A DNA stretch of 64,000 nt from Polaribacter aquimarinus (GTDB taxonomy: Bacteria > Bacteroidota > Bacteroidia > Flavobacteriales > Flavobacteriaceae): the NCBI RefSeq assembly GCF_003129485.1, contig NZ_QFFG01000001.1:248001-312000 (forward strand). Direction: 5' to 3'. Below, piece by piece: positions 1-7,743 of this stretch (positions within the stretch are counted from its first letter, which is position 1; each line of letters starts with the position of its first letter). Under the pieces are notes generated by a model that saw only the letters and a program-made list of their open reading frames with translations, was not told the origin of the DNA and ran no database searches. A program made the position numbers and the translations under genes.

Positions 1-70
1 CGAAAATATAATTTCTTTTTGTGGTAATCATTACTTATAAAATCTTGGTTGATTTAAGTGTGTAAATCTA

Positions 71-97
71 CAAATATAGTAGGGATTTAAGAAGCAA
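71..97 (-). promoter_or_regulatory. promoter-like site for a leftward gene outside the window
   Basis: On the minus strand there is TATATTTG (71-78), a perfect match to the flavobacterial -7 motif TANNTTTG, with TTG at 95-97, 16 bases upstream of it. The usual spacer is 17 to 23, so this is one base short. No gene starts between here and the left edge, so it would drive a gene lying further left. The rest of 1-171 shows nothing else I can name. Confidence 0.35.
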
Positions 98-171
98 ACT
101 TACAGTTTTATGATATCTGTTTTATTTATCTTAAATATCGAAAAATAGCATAAAAAAAGTACTTATTTATC

Positions 172-993
172 TTAAAAATTATCAAATCCTAAAAGAAGCA
201 ACCACCACAGTACAGGTAGCAACTCTACCCAAAAAGAGCTATAATATTTAGATTGGACTGTTTTTGCTCTCATCAAAAATAAAATAGTAATAAAAAAGAA
301 AAGCATAAAAGGGGTTTTTACCTTTGATAAATCAGAAATAAAATACTCTAAAAGCAATGCAATAATTAATAAAATCAATCCTAGTTTTTTGGTTTTTTTA
401 ACACCTATTTTTTTTGGAATGGTCTGTAATGAAATCGCATCGAATTGAACATCTCTAATATCAAATGGTAATATTAAAATTACTACAATTAAAAAGCGTT
501 GTAGCAACATTAATACAATATTTGTATTAATTTCTTTATCAGCATCAACAAAAGGAATTAGCACTGTAAATGCTGCCCACACTAAAGCAACTACCACAAT
601 CTTTAAATAGCTAATTTGTCTTAGACTTTTTTCAAATCCGCTTAAAAAAGGAACAGCATATAAAACTGTTAACAAACAAAAAGGAATTGTTAAAAACAAA
701 GTTTCTCTTGGTACTTGATATGCAAAATAGCACAATGCTAAAAATGCAAAAAGAGAAAAGATTTGTATGATTTTCAAATCTTTTGTTAAACTTCTATGAT
801 GTAATTTAGCAACACCAGCATACTTCACAAAATTATATCCGGTAATAGTGCCAAAAAAAACAAAATAGTTTAGGATTTGGTTATTTGGTAAATCGTAATA
901 TAACTCAGTAATTCTTAAAAAAGCATAGACACCGAAAGCAACATGAATGCTTGCATTTATATAAAAATTAAAAATCAATTTAAACATCTTCAT
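172..993 (-). CDS. UbiA-like polytopic membrane protein, possibly degenerate prenyltransferase
   Basis: A 273-residue very hydrophobic protein with about eight to nine predicted membrane spans. Residues near 178-190 (PFDIRDVQFDA) match the second Asp-rich motif of UbiA prenyltransferases, DxxDxxxD. The first motif, NDxxDxxxD, is not visible; the corresponding stretch reads YNFVKYAGVAKLHHR. UbiA enzymes join isoprenoid chains to aromatic acceptors in the membrane; whether this one still does is unclear. It is divergent from gcvP. The start could be Met1 or Met3. A -7-like box lies only a few bases upstream. The superfamily call is moderate; a specific function cannot be given. Confidence 0.5.
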   Translation of the reverse strand: MKMFKLIFNFYINASIHVAFGVYAFLRITELYYDLPNNQILNYFVFFGTITGYNFVKYAGVAKLHHRSLTKDLKIIQIFSLFAFLALCYFAYQVPRETLFLTIPFCLLTVLYAVPFLSGFEKSLRQISYLKIVVVALVWAAFTVLIPFVDADKEINTNIVLMLLQRFLIVVILILPFDIRDVQFDAISLQTIPKKIGVKKTKKLGLILLIIALLLEYFISDLSKVKTPFMLFFFITILFLMRAKTVQSKYYSSFWVELLPVLWWLLLLGFDNF

Positions 994-997
994 TTCA

Positions 998-1005
998 CAA
1001 AAATA
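998..1005 (-). promoter_or_regulatory. -7-like box for the UbiA-like gene
   Basis: Minus-strand TATTTTTG fits TANNTTTG and ends four bases before the start codon at 993, which would give a nearly leaderless mRNA. No TTG is found at the usual distance upstream. Confidence 0.35.
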
Positions 1006-1090
1006 GAATTTATGTTCATAACATTGTTTTTTAGTTAATAATTAACATTGTTTTACTCGAAAACAATCTGTAGATATTTCTTTTATTACG

Positions 1091-1098
1091 TATTTTTG
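1091..1098 (+). promoter_or_regulatory. -7-like box for gcvP
   Basis: TATTTTTG fits TANNTTTG and lies about 80 bases upstream of the chosen gcvP start. No TTG element is present at 17-23 bases upstream. It lies inside the N-terminal extension of the long reading frame (TTG at 1048), which argues for the later start at 1180. Confidence 0.35.
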
Positions 1099-1179
1099 TT
1101 GCGCAAAATTTTTAATGAAATTTATTATTTTGAAAGAACAACTAAATCGATTGAAATAAGGCTAAAACAAACATTATTA

Positions 1180-4062
1180 ATGAATACAAACTCGTTTCAA
1201 CTTAGACATATTGGGCCTAATAAAAAGGAACAAGACAAAATGTTATCAACCATAAATGCTGAAAGCTTAGAACAGTTAATTTACGAAACTGTTCCCGACA
1301 ATATTAGGCTTAAAAACGATTTAGATTTGGCTCCAGCAATGAGCGAATATGAATATTTAGCCCATATTAAAGAGTTATCAGAAAAAAATAAAGTTTTTAA
1401 AAGTTACATTGGCTTAGGATATCATGAAGCTATTGTACCTAGCGTAATTCAACGTAATATACTAGAAAATCCAGGTTGGTATACTGCTTATACACCTTAT
1501 CAAGCAGAAATTGCACAAGGTCGTTTAGAAGCTTTGTTAAATTACCAAACCATGGTTTGTGATTTAACAGGAATGGAACTCGCAAATGCTTCTTTATTAG
1601 ATGAATCTACAGCAGCAGCAGAAGCAATGGCTTTGTTGTTTGATGTAAGAGAAAGAACACAAAAAAAATCGGGTATTTGTAAGTTTTTTGTTTCCGAAGA
1701 AATTTTACCTCAAACTTTATCTGTGTTACAAACACGCGCTATTCCAATCGGAATTGAACTAGTAATAGGCAATCATCAAAAATTTGATTTTTCTAATGAA
1801 TTTTTTGGAGCTATTTTACAATATCCAGGAAAACACGGACAGATTTACGATTACGACGATTTTGTTGCCAAAGCAAATGAAAACAATATAAAAGTAGCCG
1901 TTGCTGCTGATATTTTATCTCTAGTAAAATTAAAAGCACCTGCTGAATTCGGTGTAGATGTAGTTGTAGGAACTACCCAACGCTTTGGAATTCCTTTAGG
2001 ATATGGAGGTCCACACGCAGGTTATTTTGCTACCAAAGAAAAATACAAAAGAAGTATTCCTGGGCGTATCATTGGAGTTACCAAAGATAAAAATGGAGAA
2101 CGTGCTTTACGTATGGCTTTACAAACACGTGAGCAACACATTAAACGCGAAAAAGCAACCTCAAACATATGTACGGCACAAGTTTTATTGGCTGTTATGG
2201 CAGGAATGTATGCCGTTTATCACGGAAAAGATGGGCTACAATTTATTGCTGATGATGTTCATAATAAAACAAAAATGTTAGCTGACTTTATTCAGCATGA
2301 AGGTTTCAAGCAATTGAATTCTATATATTTTGATACGCTATTAATAGAAGTTGATGCTTTGAAATTAAAAGAGATTGCAGAATCAGCAAAAGTAAACTTT
2401 AATTATATTGATAATGAGCATATATCTGTTTCCATTAATGAAGCAACAACTTTCAAAGATTTAAGTTTACTTTTTAAAGTTTTTAGATTTCTAAAATCGA
2501 AAAATAACATTGAATTAAACAATGATTCTTCTGATACAATTTTCACTTCAAGAACATTTAATCCCGACGATTTAAATGCAATTCCAGAAAGCTTACAAAG
2601 GGATACACCATTTTTAGAAAACGAAATCTTCAATACGTATCAATCCGAAACAGATATGATGCGTTATATCAAAAAACTAGAGCGTAAAGATTTGTCATTA
2701 AATCATTCTATGATTTCTTTAGGTTCTTGTACCATGAAATTAAATGCCGCTTCAGAAATGTTGCCTTTAAGCAATCCACAATGGGGCAACATTCATCCAT
2801 TTGTGCCTTTAAATCAAGCTGAAGGATATCAAAAGGTCCTTCAAAAATTAGAGCATCAACTAAATATTATCACAGGTTTTGCAGGTACATCTTTACAACC
2901 AAATTCTGGTGCACAAGGAGAATTTGCTGGCTTAATGACCATTAGAGCTTATCATCAATCAAGAAACGATTCTCATAGAAATATTTGTTTGATTCCTGCT
3001 TCTGCTCATGGTACAAATCCTGCATCAGCAGTTATGGCTGGCATGAAAGTGGTAGTTACCAAAACAGATGAATTTGGTAACATTGATGTAGAAGATTTAC
3101 GCACAAAAGCAGAAGAACATGCTAGTAATTTAGCTGCTTTAATGGTAACCTATCCTTCTACTCACGGAGTTTTTGAAAGTGCTATTCAAGAAATTACAAA
3201 AATTATTCATGATAATGGTGGACAAGTGTATATGGATGGTGCTAATATGAACGCTCAAGTCGGATTAACAAATCCTGCTACCATTGGCGCTGATGTTTGT
3301 CATTTAAATTTACACAAGACATTTGCCATTCCTCACGGAGGTGGGGGCCCAGGAGTCGGTCCTATTTGCGTTGCACCACAATTAGTTCCGTTTTTACCAA
3401 CAAATCCTGTGGTGGCTACTGGCGGAGAAAATGCAATTACTGCAATTTCAGCTGCACCTTGGGGCTCTGCATTGGCATGTTTAATTTCTTACGGATATAT
3501 TACCATGTTAGGTTTTAGAGGATTAACAAACGCTACTAAGAATGCCATTTTAAATGCCAATTACATCAAAGAGCGTTTACAAGGTCATTATGATACTTTA
3601 TACACAGGCGAAAAAGGACGTGCTGCACACGAAATGATAATTGACTGTCGTAATTTTAAGCAAAAAGGAATAGAAGTAGTAGATATAGCAAAACGTTTAA
3701 TGGATTACGGATTTCACGCACCAACAGTTTCTTTCCCTGTAGGAGGAACTATGATGATAGAACCTACCGAGTCTGAAAGTTTAGCAGAATTAGATCGTTT
3801 TTGTGACGCAATGATTTCTATTAGAAAAGAAATAGAAGCAGCTACCAAAGAAGAAACTAACAATCCTTTAAAAAATTCACCTCATACGCAAGCAATGTTA
3901 ACAGCAGACGAATGGGATTTACCTTACACTAGAAAACAAGCTGCTTTTCCTTTAGATTATATCGCAGACAATAAATTTTGGCCTTCTGTTCGTAGAGTGG
4001 ATGATGCTTTTGGAGACCGAAATTTAATCTGTTCTTGTAACCCTATAGAAGATTATATGTAA
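1180..4062 (+). CDS. gcvP: glycine dehydrogenase (decarboxylating), P-protein
   Basis: P-protein of the glycine cleavage system. It decarboxylates glycine using pyridoxal phosphate and passes the aminomethyl group to the lipoylated H-protein in the cytoplasm. It is the fused single-chain form, with both halves present. The PLP lysine is in HLNLHKTFAIPHGGGGPG at about residue 713, followed by the glycine-rich loop. The frame is open back to a TTG at 1048, but the first 44 residues of that version look unlike the family and span a promoter-like box. The ATG at 1180 gives MNTNSFQLRHIGP, the normal N-terminus, and a usual length of 960 residues. gcvT and gcvH are not in the window. No glycine riboswitch was recognised upstream. 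Confidence 0.97.
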   Translation: MNTNSFQLRHIGPNKKEQDKMLSTINAESLEQLIYETVPDNIRLKNDLDLAPAMSEYEYLAHIKELSEKNKVFKSYIGLGYHEAIVPSVIQRNILENPGWYTAYTPYQAEIAQGRLEALLNYQTMVCDLTGMELANASLLDESTAAAEAMALLFDVRERTQKKSGICKFFVSEEILPQTLSVLQTRAIPIGIELVIGNHQKFDFSNEFFGAILQYPGKHGQIYDYDDFVAKANENNIKVAVAADILSLVKLKAPAEFGVDVVVGTTQRFGIPLGYGGPHAGYFATKEKYKRSIPGRIIGVTKDKNGERALRMALQTREQHIKREKATSNICTAQVLLAVMAGMYAVYHGKDGLQFIADDVHNKTKMLADFIQHEGFKQLNSIYFDTLLIEVDALKLKEIAESAKVNFNYIDNEHISVSINEATTFKDLSLLFKVFRFLKSKNNIELNNDSSDTIFTSRTFNPDDLNAIPESLQRDTPFLENEIFNTYQSETDMMRYIKKLERKDLSLNHSMISLGSCTMKLNAASEMLPLSNPQWGNIHPFVPLNQAEGYQKVLQKLEHQLNIITGFAGTSLQPNSGAQGEFAGLMTIRAYHQSRNDSHRNICLIPASAHGTNPASAVMAGMKVVVTKTDEFGNIDVEDLRTKAEEHASNLAALMVTYPSTHGVFESAIQEITKIIHDNGGQVYMDGANMNAQVGLTNPATIGADVCHLNLHKTFAIPHGGGGPGVGPICVAPQLVPFLPTNPVVATGGENAITAISAAPWGSALACLISYGYITMLGFRGLTNATKNAILNANYIKERLQGHYDTLYTGEKGRAAHEMIIDCRNFKQKGIEVVDIAKRLMDYGFHAPTVSFPVGGTMMIEPTESESLAELDRFCDAMISIRKEIEAATKEETNNPLKNSPHTQAMLTADEWDLPYTRKQAAFPLDYIADNKFWPSVRRVDDAFGDRNLICSCNPIEDYM

Positions 4063-4087
4063 GACACATAATGTCTTTAATTAATTT

Positions 4088-4119
4088 AAACCATCTCATT
4101 TTTTGAGATGGTTTTTTTA
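4088..4119 (+). terminator. rho-independent terminator after gcvP
   Basis: An 11 bp perfect stem (AAACCATCTCA pairing with TGAGATGGTTT) with a 5-base T loop is followed by a T run. It lies 25 bases after the gcvP stop. Confidence 0.9.
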
Positions 4120-4170
4120 TGAAAACGACTACTTATACGTATTGATTTTGTAATTTAAAATCATTAACTT

Positions 4171-4218
4171 CGTTAACTATGGATATAACGAATTTAAACT
4201 CGGCATATCCGTAACTAG
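4171..4218. repeat. imperfect palindrome upstream of orphan gene (module 1, left element)
   Basis: The arms TTAACTATGGATAT (4173-4186) and ATATCCGTAACTAG (4205-4218) are imperfect inverted copies, with six perfect pairs (GGATAT/ATATCC) next to the loop. The stretch begins with CGTTAAC (4171-4177), and the same seven bases recur at 5441-5447 after the gene. A similar palindrome (TAAC, then GATAT, paired with ATAT, then GTTA) lies before the orphan lipoprotein gene at 21208. It may act as a transcript structure or as a recombination or cassette boundary; the function is unknown. Confidence 0.5.
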
Positions 4219-4235
4219 TTGATAAAAATTAAGAA

Positions 4236-5309
4236 ATGAAATTACATTTTGTCTATTTATTAATATCATTTTTACTTATTTCAACTAATTTTTTCTGTCA
4301 AAAAAAAATTAAAAAAGAGGAATTTTTAGGAAACTGGGTGAAAATCAAGACTGAAATGAAAGATGGAAGTAGATTAATAGCTATCTATAAAGGTTATATA
4401 AAGCAATTTGAAATGACCTTTCAAAAAAATAAATTCTATAAAGACTATTACCCTGCACAATACTACAGAAATGCAACTTTTGATTATAAGCTAAAAAATA
4501 ACAAGTTAATAACCTCAAAACATTTTGCTTATAAAATTGAAAAATTAACAAAAGACAGTTTGGTTATCAGTGAGGAAATGAAAGGAGTAGAAAGTGATAA
4601 ACTGAAAAGACATTATTTAATTAAAAAGCAAAGTATTATAAGCAGACAAAAAGAATTAAATAAAGATTCTAGTGAGTTAATTGCTAACTTTTTTTTCACT
4701 CCTAAATTTAAAGATAATATCAAATTATATTTAAATAATATGTTAATGAAAAGACATATTAATTTAAAACTAAAAGGAAAAATATTATTAGATACAAAAA
4801 ATAAAAAAGTTGAAACTAAAATTACATACAGAGACATTGAAAATATATCAATGCAAGAAAATATTTTAGTTAATGCCTTAAATAATTCTTACACTCTTTG
4901 GGACATTAAAGGCTTCGAGAATTATGAGAATATCATAATTAATTTTGTGATAATTATGAACAGAAAAGGAAAGAAATCCTATGGTATCAAAGTTGGACTT
5001 TTAACTAATTCATTTGAGCAAGCACTTGGTTTATATGGACTTAGTTACAATCAAATTACAAATGGAAATAAATTTTTGAGTTTAGGAATTAAAAGTATCG
5101 AAAATAAGGAGTATAAAAAGGCTATTGAATATTTTACTAAATCTTTTAAATCTAATCATACATTAGTTGAATCTTTATATAATAGAGCATTTTGCCTTTA
5201 TAAGTTAAAGGAATATAATAAAGCTTGTGAAGATTGGAATATTTTGAAAGAATTAGGTCAAAAAAAAGGAGAGAAATTATTTAAGAAAAATTGTAAAATT
5301 ATTGAATAA
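4236..5309 (+). CDS. orphan secreted protein with C-terminal TPR-like repeats
   Basis: A 357-residue protein I do not recognise by name. Residues 1-21 form a signal peptide ending in FFCQ; this is not a good lipobox, so a periplasmic or secreted protein is more likely than a lipoprotein. The mature N-terminus (EEFLGNWVKIK) resembles the start of lipocalin-like small Bacteroidota domains. Residues about 283-345 carry two TPR-like helical pairs (SIENKEYKKAIEYFTKSF and LYKLKEYNKACEDW). It stands alone between the gcvP terminator and a convergent gene, with palindromic elements on both sides. It is lysine- and asparagine-rich and more AT-rich than gcvP. It could be a recently acquired accessory gene. 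Confidence 0.6.
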   Translation: MKLHFVYLLISFLLISTNFFCQKKIKKEEFLGNWVKIKTEMKDGSRLIAIYKGYIKQFEMTFQKNKFYKDYYPAQYYRNATFDYKLKNNKLITSKHFAYKIEKLTKDSLVISEEMKGVESDKLKRHYLIKKQSIISRQKELNKDSSELIANFFFTPKFKDNIKLYLNNMLMKRHINLKLKGKILLDTKNKKVETKITYRDIENISMQENILVNALNNSYTLWDIKGFENYENIIINFVIIMNRKGKKSYGIKVGLLTNSFEQALGLYGLSYNQITNGNKFLSLGIKSIENKEYKKAIEYFTKSFKSNHTLVESLYNRAFCLYKLKEYNKACEDWNILKELGQKKGEKLFKKNCKIIE

Positions 5310-5447
5310 AACGTTTACCATCACTGTATAAACTTTATTGCTGCTAAATTTTTCCTTCGGAAAAATACGCAGGCACAATGTTGTTTAATAATTTGCTTAC
5401 TTTTAGCATAACTAAAACGCAACAAAGCATATACGAGAAACGTTAAC
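5310..5447. repeat. about 138 bp imperfect palindrome after orphan gene (module 1, right element)
   Basis: It starts one base after the stop codon. The outer arms AACGTTT...GTATA...CTTTATTGC (5310-5341) and GCAACAAAGCATATAC...AAACGTT (5420-5445) are imperfect inverted copies. Inside is a perfect 8 bp hairpin, ATTTTTCC-TTC-GGAAAAAT (5348-5366). It ends in CGTTAAC (5441-5447). The element after 21666 has the same layout: AACGTTT immediately after the stop codon and an internal hairpin with a C-T-N-CGG turn. No open frame is evident here. The layout recalls integron attC sites, but the attC core GTTRRRY is not matched. Confidence 0.6.
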
Positions 5448-5452
5448 GAAAA

Positions 5453-6958
5453 TTAATAATAAACCTCTTCTAAACTTACAATTTTATCATCCTTTTTACG
5501 TCTAAAAACATGTTTAGATGCTATCTGATTTATGGAATCTAACCCCATAGCTGCAGTCATTTCTTTAACGGCTTGTATGGTTTTATCATGGTAGTTTTTA
5601 ACACGTATATTTTTCTTTTCTACCACCAAAGCTTTAACCAAATCTTCATCTTGTGTTGCTACACCAACTGGGCAAGTATCTAAATTGCATTCTCTAGCTT
5701 GAATACATCCTAAACTTAACATAAAACCTCTAGCGATTCCAACAGCATCTGCCCCTAAAGCCAAATATTTTACCACATCAAAAGCGTCGATAGCTTTTCC
5801 GCTAGCAATAATTTTTATCTGCTCTTTAAGTTTGTATTTTTGTAAAATTTTATTTACAAAAACCAATCCTTCTATTAAAGGTGTACCTATATAATTGGTA
5901 AATTCTAAAGGCGCTGCTCCTGTACCACCTTCTCCTCCATCAACAGCTATAAAATCTGGATAATTATTGGCTTTTACAAAAGCTTCAATCATTTGTTTAA
6001 TTTCATCATTATTACCCACACAAAGTTTAATTCCTACTGGTTTTCCTTCCGACAACTCTCTTACTTTTTGAATAAAAACAATCATTTCTTCAAAGTTAGA
6101 AAATGCAGAATGACTTGGTGGTGAATCAACTTGTGTACCTACTTCTACTTTTCTTATGGCTGCAATTTCAGGGGTGTTTTTCATAGCTGGTAAAATACCT
6201 CCATGACCAGGTTTTGCTCCTTGTGAGAATTTAATTTCAATCATTTTCACTTCTGGACGAATGGCATTTTCTTTAAAAATTTCATCATTAAAAACCCGTT
6301 TCCCATTAACAGTTTTTCCTGCACCAAAATAACCTGTACCTACTTGAAAAATTAAATCTCCACCTTGTAAATGATAGGGCGAAATACCTCCTTCTCCAGT
6401 ATTATGAGCAAAATTTGCCATTTTTGCTCCTTGATTTAATGCCATAATTGCATTGCTACTTAGAGAACCAAAAGACATTGCAGAAATATTTATGATAGAA
6501 CTTTGGTACTTCTGAGTACATTTATCAGAACCAAAAACTATAGCTTCTCCTTTTATAGTATGATAATCTTTAGGAAAAATTGAATGCTTTACAAATTCAT
6601 ATCCTTTCGCATACACATTATGTTGTGTTCCGAACGGAATAGTTTCTTTTTCTAATTTAGAACGCTGATACACAATACTCCTTTTCTCTCTATTAATTGG
6701 AGTTCCGTTTAAATCGTCTTCTATAAAATATTGCTGTATTTTTTCTCTTTCTTCTTCAAACACCCAGCGCAAACGAGCTACTAAAGGAAAGCTTCTTAAC
6801 AAAGAGTGCTGCGTCTGTAAACTATCATAAACCGCAATTAGAGTTAATAAACCAGATATTGATAACAAAATTATAGTACCTGTTTGTGGTATAAAATAAA
6901 CTAAAACAGCGAATAAAGTGGTTATTAAGAAAAGAACTAAAAGAATGGTATTTCTCAT
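5453..6958 (-). CDS. FMN-binding glutamate synthase-like family protein
   Basis: A 501-residue protein with two N-terminal membrane spans (about residues 4-45) followed by a stand-alone FMN-binding glutamate synthase domain. Visible motifs are GEGGISPYHLQGGDLIFQ, QGAKPGHGG, AVDGGEGGTGAAP and the cysteine cluster GCIQARECNLDTCPVG, which in glutamate synthases holds an Fe-S cluster. The amidotransferase and GXGXG domains of a full GltB are absent, so ordinary glutamate synthase activity from glutamine is not expected without a partner. The reaction and electron donor of this branch are not known to me. It is transcribed alone, convergent with the orphan gene; its stop lies just past the palindromic element. 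Confidence 0.88.
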   Translation of the reverse strand: MRNTILLVLFLITTLFAVLVYFIPQTGTIILLSISGLLTLIAVYDSLQTQHSLLRSFPLVARLRWVFEEEREKIQQYFIEDDLNGTPINREKRSIVYQRSKLEKETIPFGTQHNVYAKGYEFVKHSIFPKDYHTIKGEAIVFGSDKCTQKYQSSIINISAMSFGSLSSNAIMALNQGAKMANFAHNTGEGGISPYHLQGGDLIFQVGTGYFGAGKTVNGKRVFNDEIFKENAIRPEVKMIEIKFSQGAKPGHGGILPAMKNTPEIAAIRKVEVGTQVDSPPSHSAFSNFEEMIVFIQKVRELSEGKPVGIKLCVGNNDEIKQMIEAFVKANNYPDFIAVDGGEGGTGAAPLEFTNYIGTPLIEGLVFVNKILQKYKLKEQIKIIASGKAIDAFDVVKYLALGADAVGIARGFMLSLGCIQARECNLDTCPVGVATQDEDLVKALVVEKKNIRVKNYHDKTIQAVKEMTAAMGLDSINQIASKHVFRRKKDDKIVSLEEVYY

Positions 6959-7254
6959 TTTTATTATTGAATTTAAAGAAATTTAAAAATACAATTTTAG
7001 TATCTAATTCACCAAAAAAGCTTTTTGATAAGTTGAGTTAGTGATTACAGAGAAAATTTCTTTTTTATATTATTTATAGAAAGTCATTACTAATAAAATG
7101 CAGTAATTTTTATAGTTGAAAGATTACTTCGTAAACTCCAAATAACAAAGAGAAAGAACAAAAAAGATTGTAACGAAAAAATACAACTTAAAAGGAAACC
7201 GTAAAAAATAGAATTAAGTAGAATTCATTATGAGGTACTCAAATAAATTCAGGA

Positions 7255-7289
7255 CAATAAAAAACCTCAACAAATAAATGTTGAGGTTT
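7255..7289 (-). terminator. terminator after rpmE2
   Basis: A perfect 11 bp stem (AAACCTCAACA with TGTTGAGGTTT, 7262-7289) is followed on the minus strand by TTTTTTATT. It lies about 25 bases past the L31 stop. The region 6959-7254 between this and the glutamate-synthase-like gene holds no gene, RNA or repeat I can support. Confidence 0.88.
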
Positions 7290-7314
7290 CAATATTCTTA
7301 AAAATTTAAAAGAA

Positions 7315-7566
7315 TTACTTCTTAAATTTTGCGTATTTGTTTTTAAACTTGTCAATACGTCCTGCTGTATCAACTAATTTAGATTTACCAGTGTAAAATG
7401 GATGAGATGTTCTTGAAATCTCTAATTTTACTAAAGGATACTCAGCACCATCTACTTCTAAAGTCTCTTTAGTGTCTGCTGTAGAACGCGTTAAAAACAC
7501 ATCTCCATTAGACATATCTTTAAATGCTACCATTCTATAATTTTCTGGATGAATTCCTTTTTTCAT
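7315..7566 (-). CDS. rpmE2: 50S ribosomal protein L31 type B
   Basis: An 83-residue L31 of the B type: it begins [17 protein letters not shown] and has the [13 protein letters not shown] core. It has no cysteine, so it lacks the zinc-binding CxxC pairs of the other L31 type. L31 sits at the subunit interface on the large ribosomal subunit. The gene is monocistronic, with its own strong promoter, a leader of roughly 95 bases and a terminator. The cysteine-free form is the one many bacteria use when zinc is scarce. Confidence 0.96.
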   Translation of the reverse strand: MKKGIHPENYRMVAFKDMSNGDVFLTRSTADTKETLEVDGAEYPLVKLEISRTSHPFYTGKSKLVDTAGRIDKFKNKYAKFKK

Positions 7567-7662
7567 TTTATAATATTTTAATACTTTAATGTTATGTTTG
7601 CACTGAGTAAAGTTGGTAAGGTTTTACTCCAATCTCTAAATAGTTGTTTTTTACTATTTTGA
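7567..7662 (-). promoter_or_regulatory. leader of the L31 mRNA with a small hairpin
   Basis: The transcript from the promoter at 7668-7696 would carry about 95 untranslated bases. They include a 7 bp stem (GAGTAAA at 7605-7611 pairing with TTTACTC at 7623-7629). Autoregulatory L31 leaders are known in other phyla; that this is one is an inference. Confidence 0.35.
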
Positions 7663-7667
7663 GGATG

Positions 7668-7696
7668 CAAATTTAACTATAATTTTTAATTTACAA
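7668..7696 (-). promoter_or_regulatory. promoter of rpmE2
   Basis: Minus-strand TTG (7694-7696), 18-base spacer, TAAATTTG (7668-7675): a full match to the Bacteroidota TTG/TANNTTTG promoter. Confidence 0.65.
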
Positions 7697-7743
7697 ATAA
7701 ATAATTTGTTTTTATTTGAACTATGGAAAACAAAACACCAAAA

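Noticed and set aside
1048..1179. Extended N-terminus of GcvP from TTG 1048
   Set aside because: It lies over a -7-like box and does not resemble P-protein; the ATG at 1180 gives the usual start.
1020..1180. Glycine riboswitch before gcvP
   Set aside because: The upstream region is short and AT-rich; no paired aptamer segments are recognisable.
2003..2281. Open frame inside gcvP
   Set aside because: Shadow of gcvP in another frame; composition not protein-like.
5310..5447. Calling the 3' elements true integron attC sites
   Set aside because: The core GTTRRRY is not matched at the ends and no integrase is in the window; only the layout is similar.
6959..7254. Small genes between the glutamate-synthase-like gene and L31
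   Set aside because: Only frames of up to about 15 codons; no hairpin or RNA family seen.
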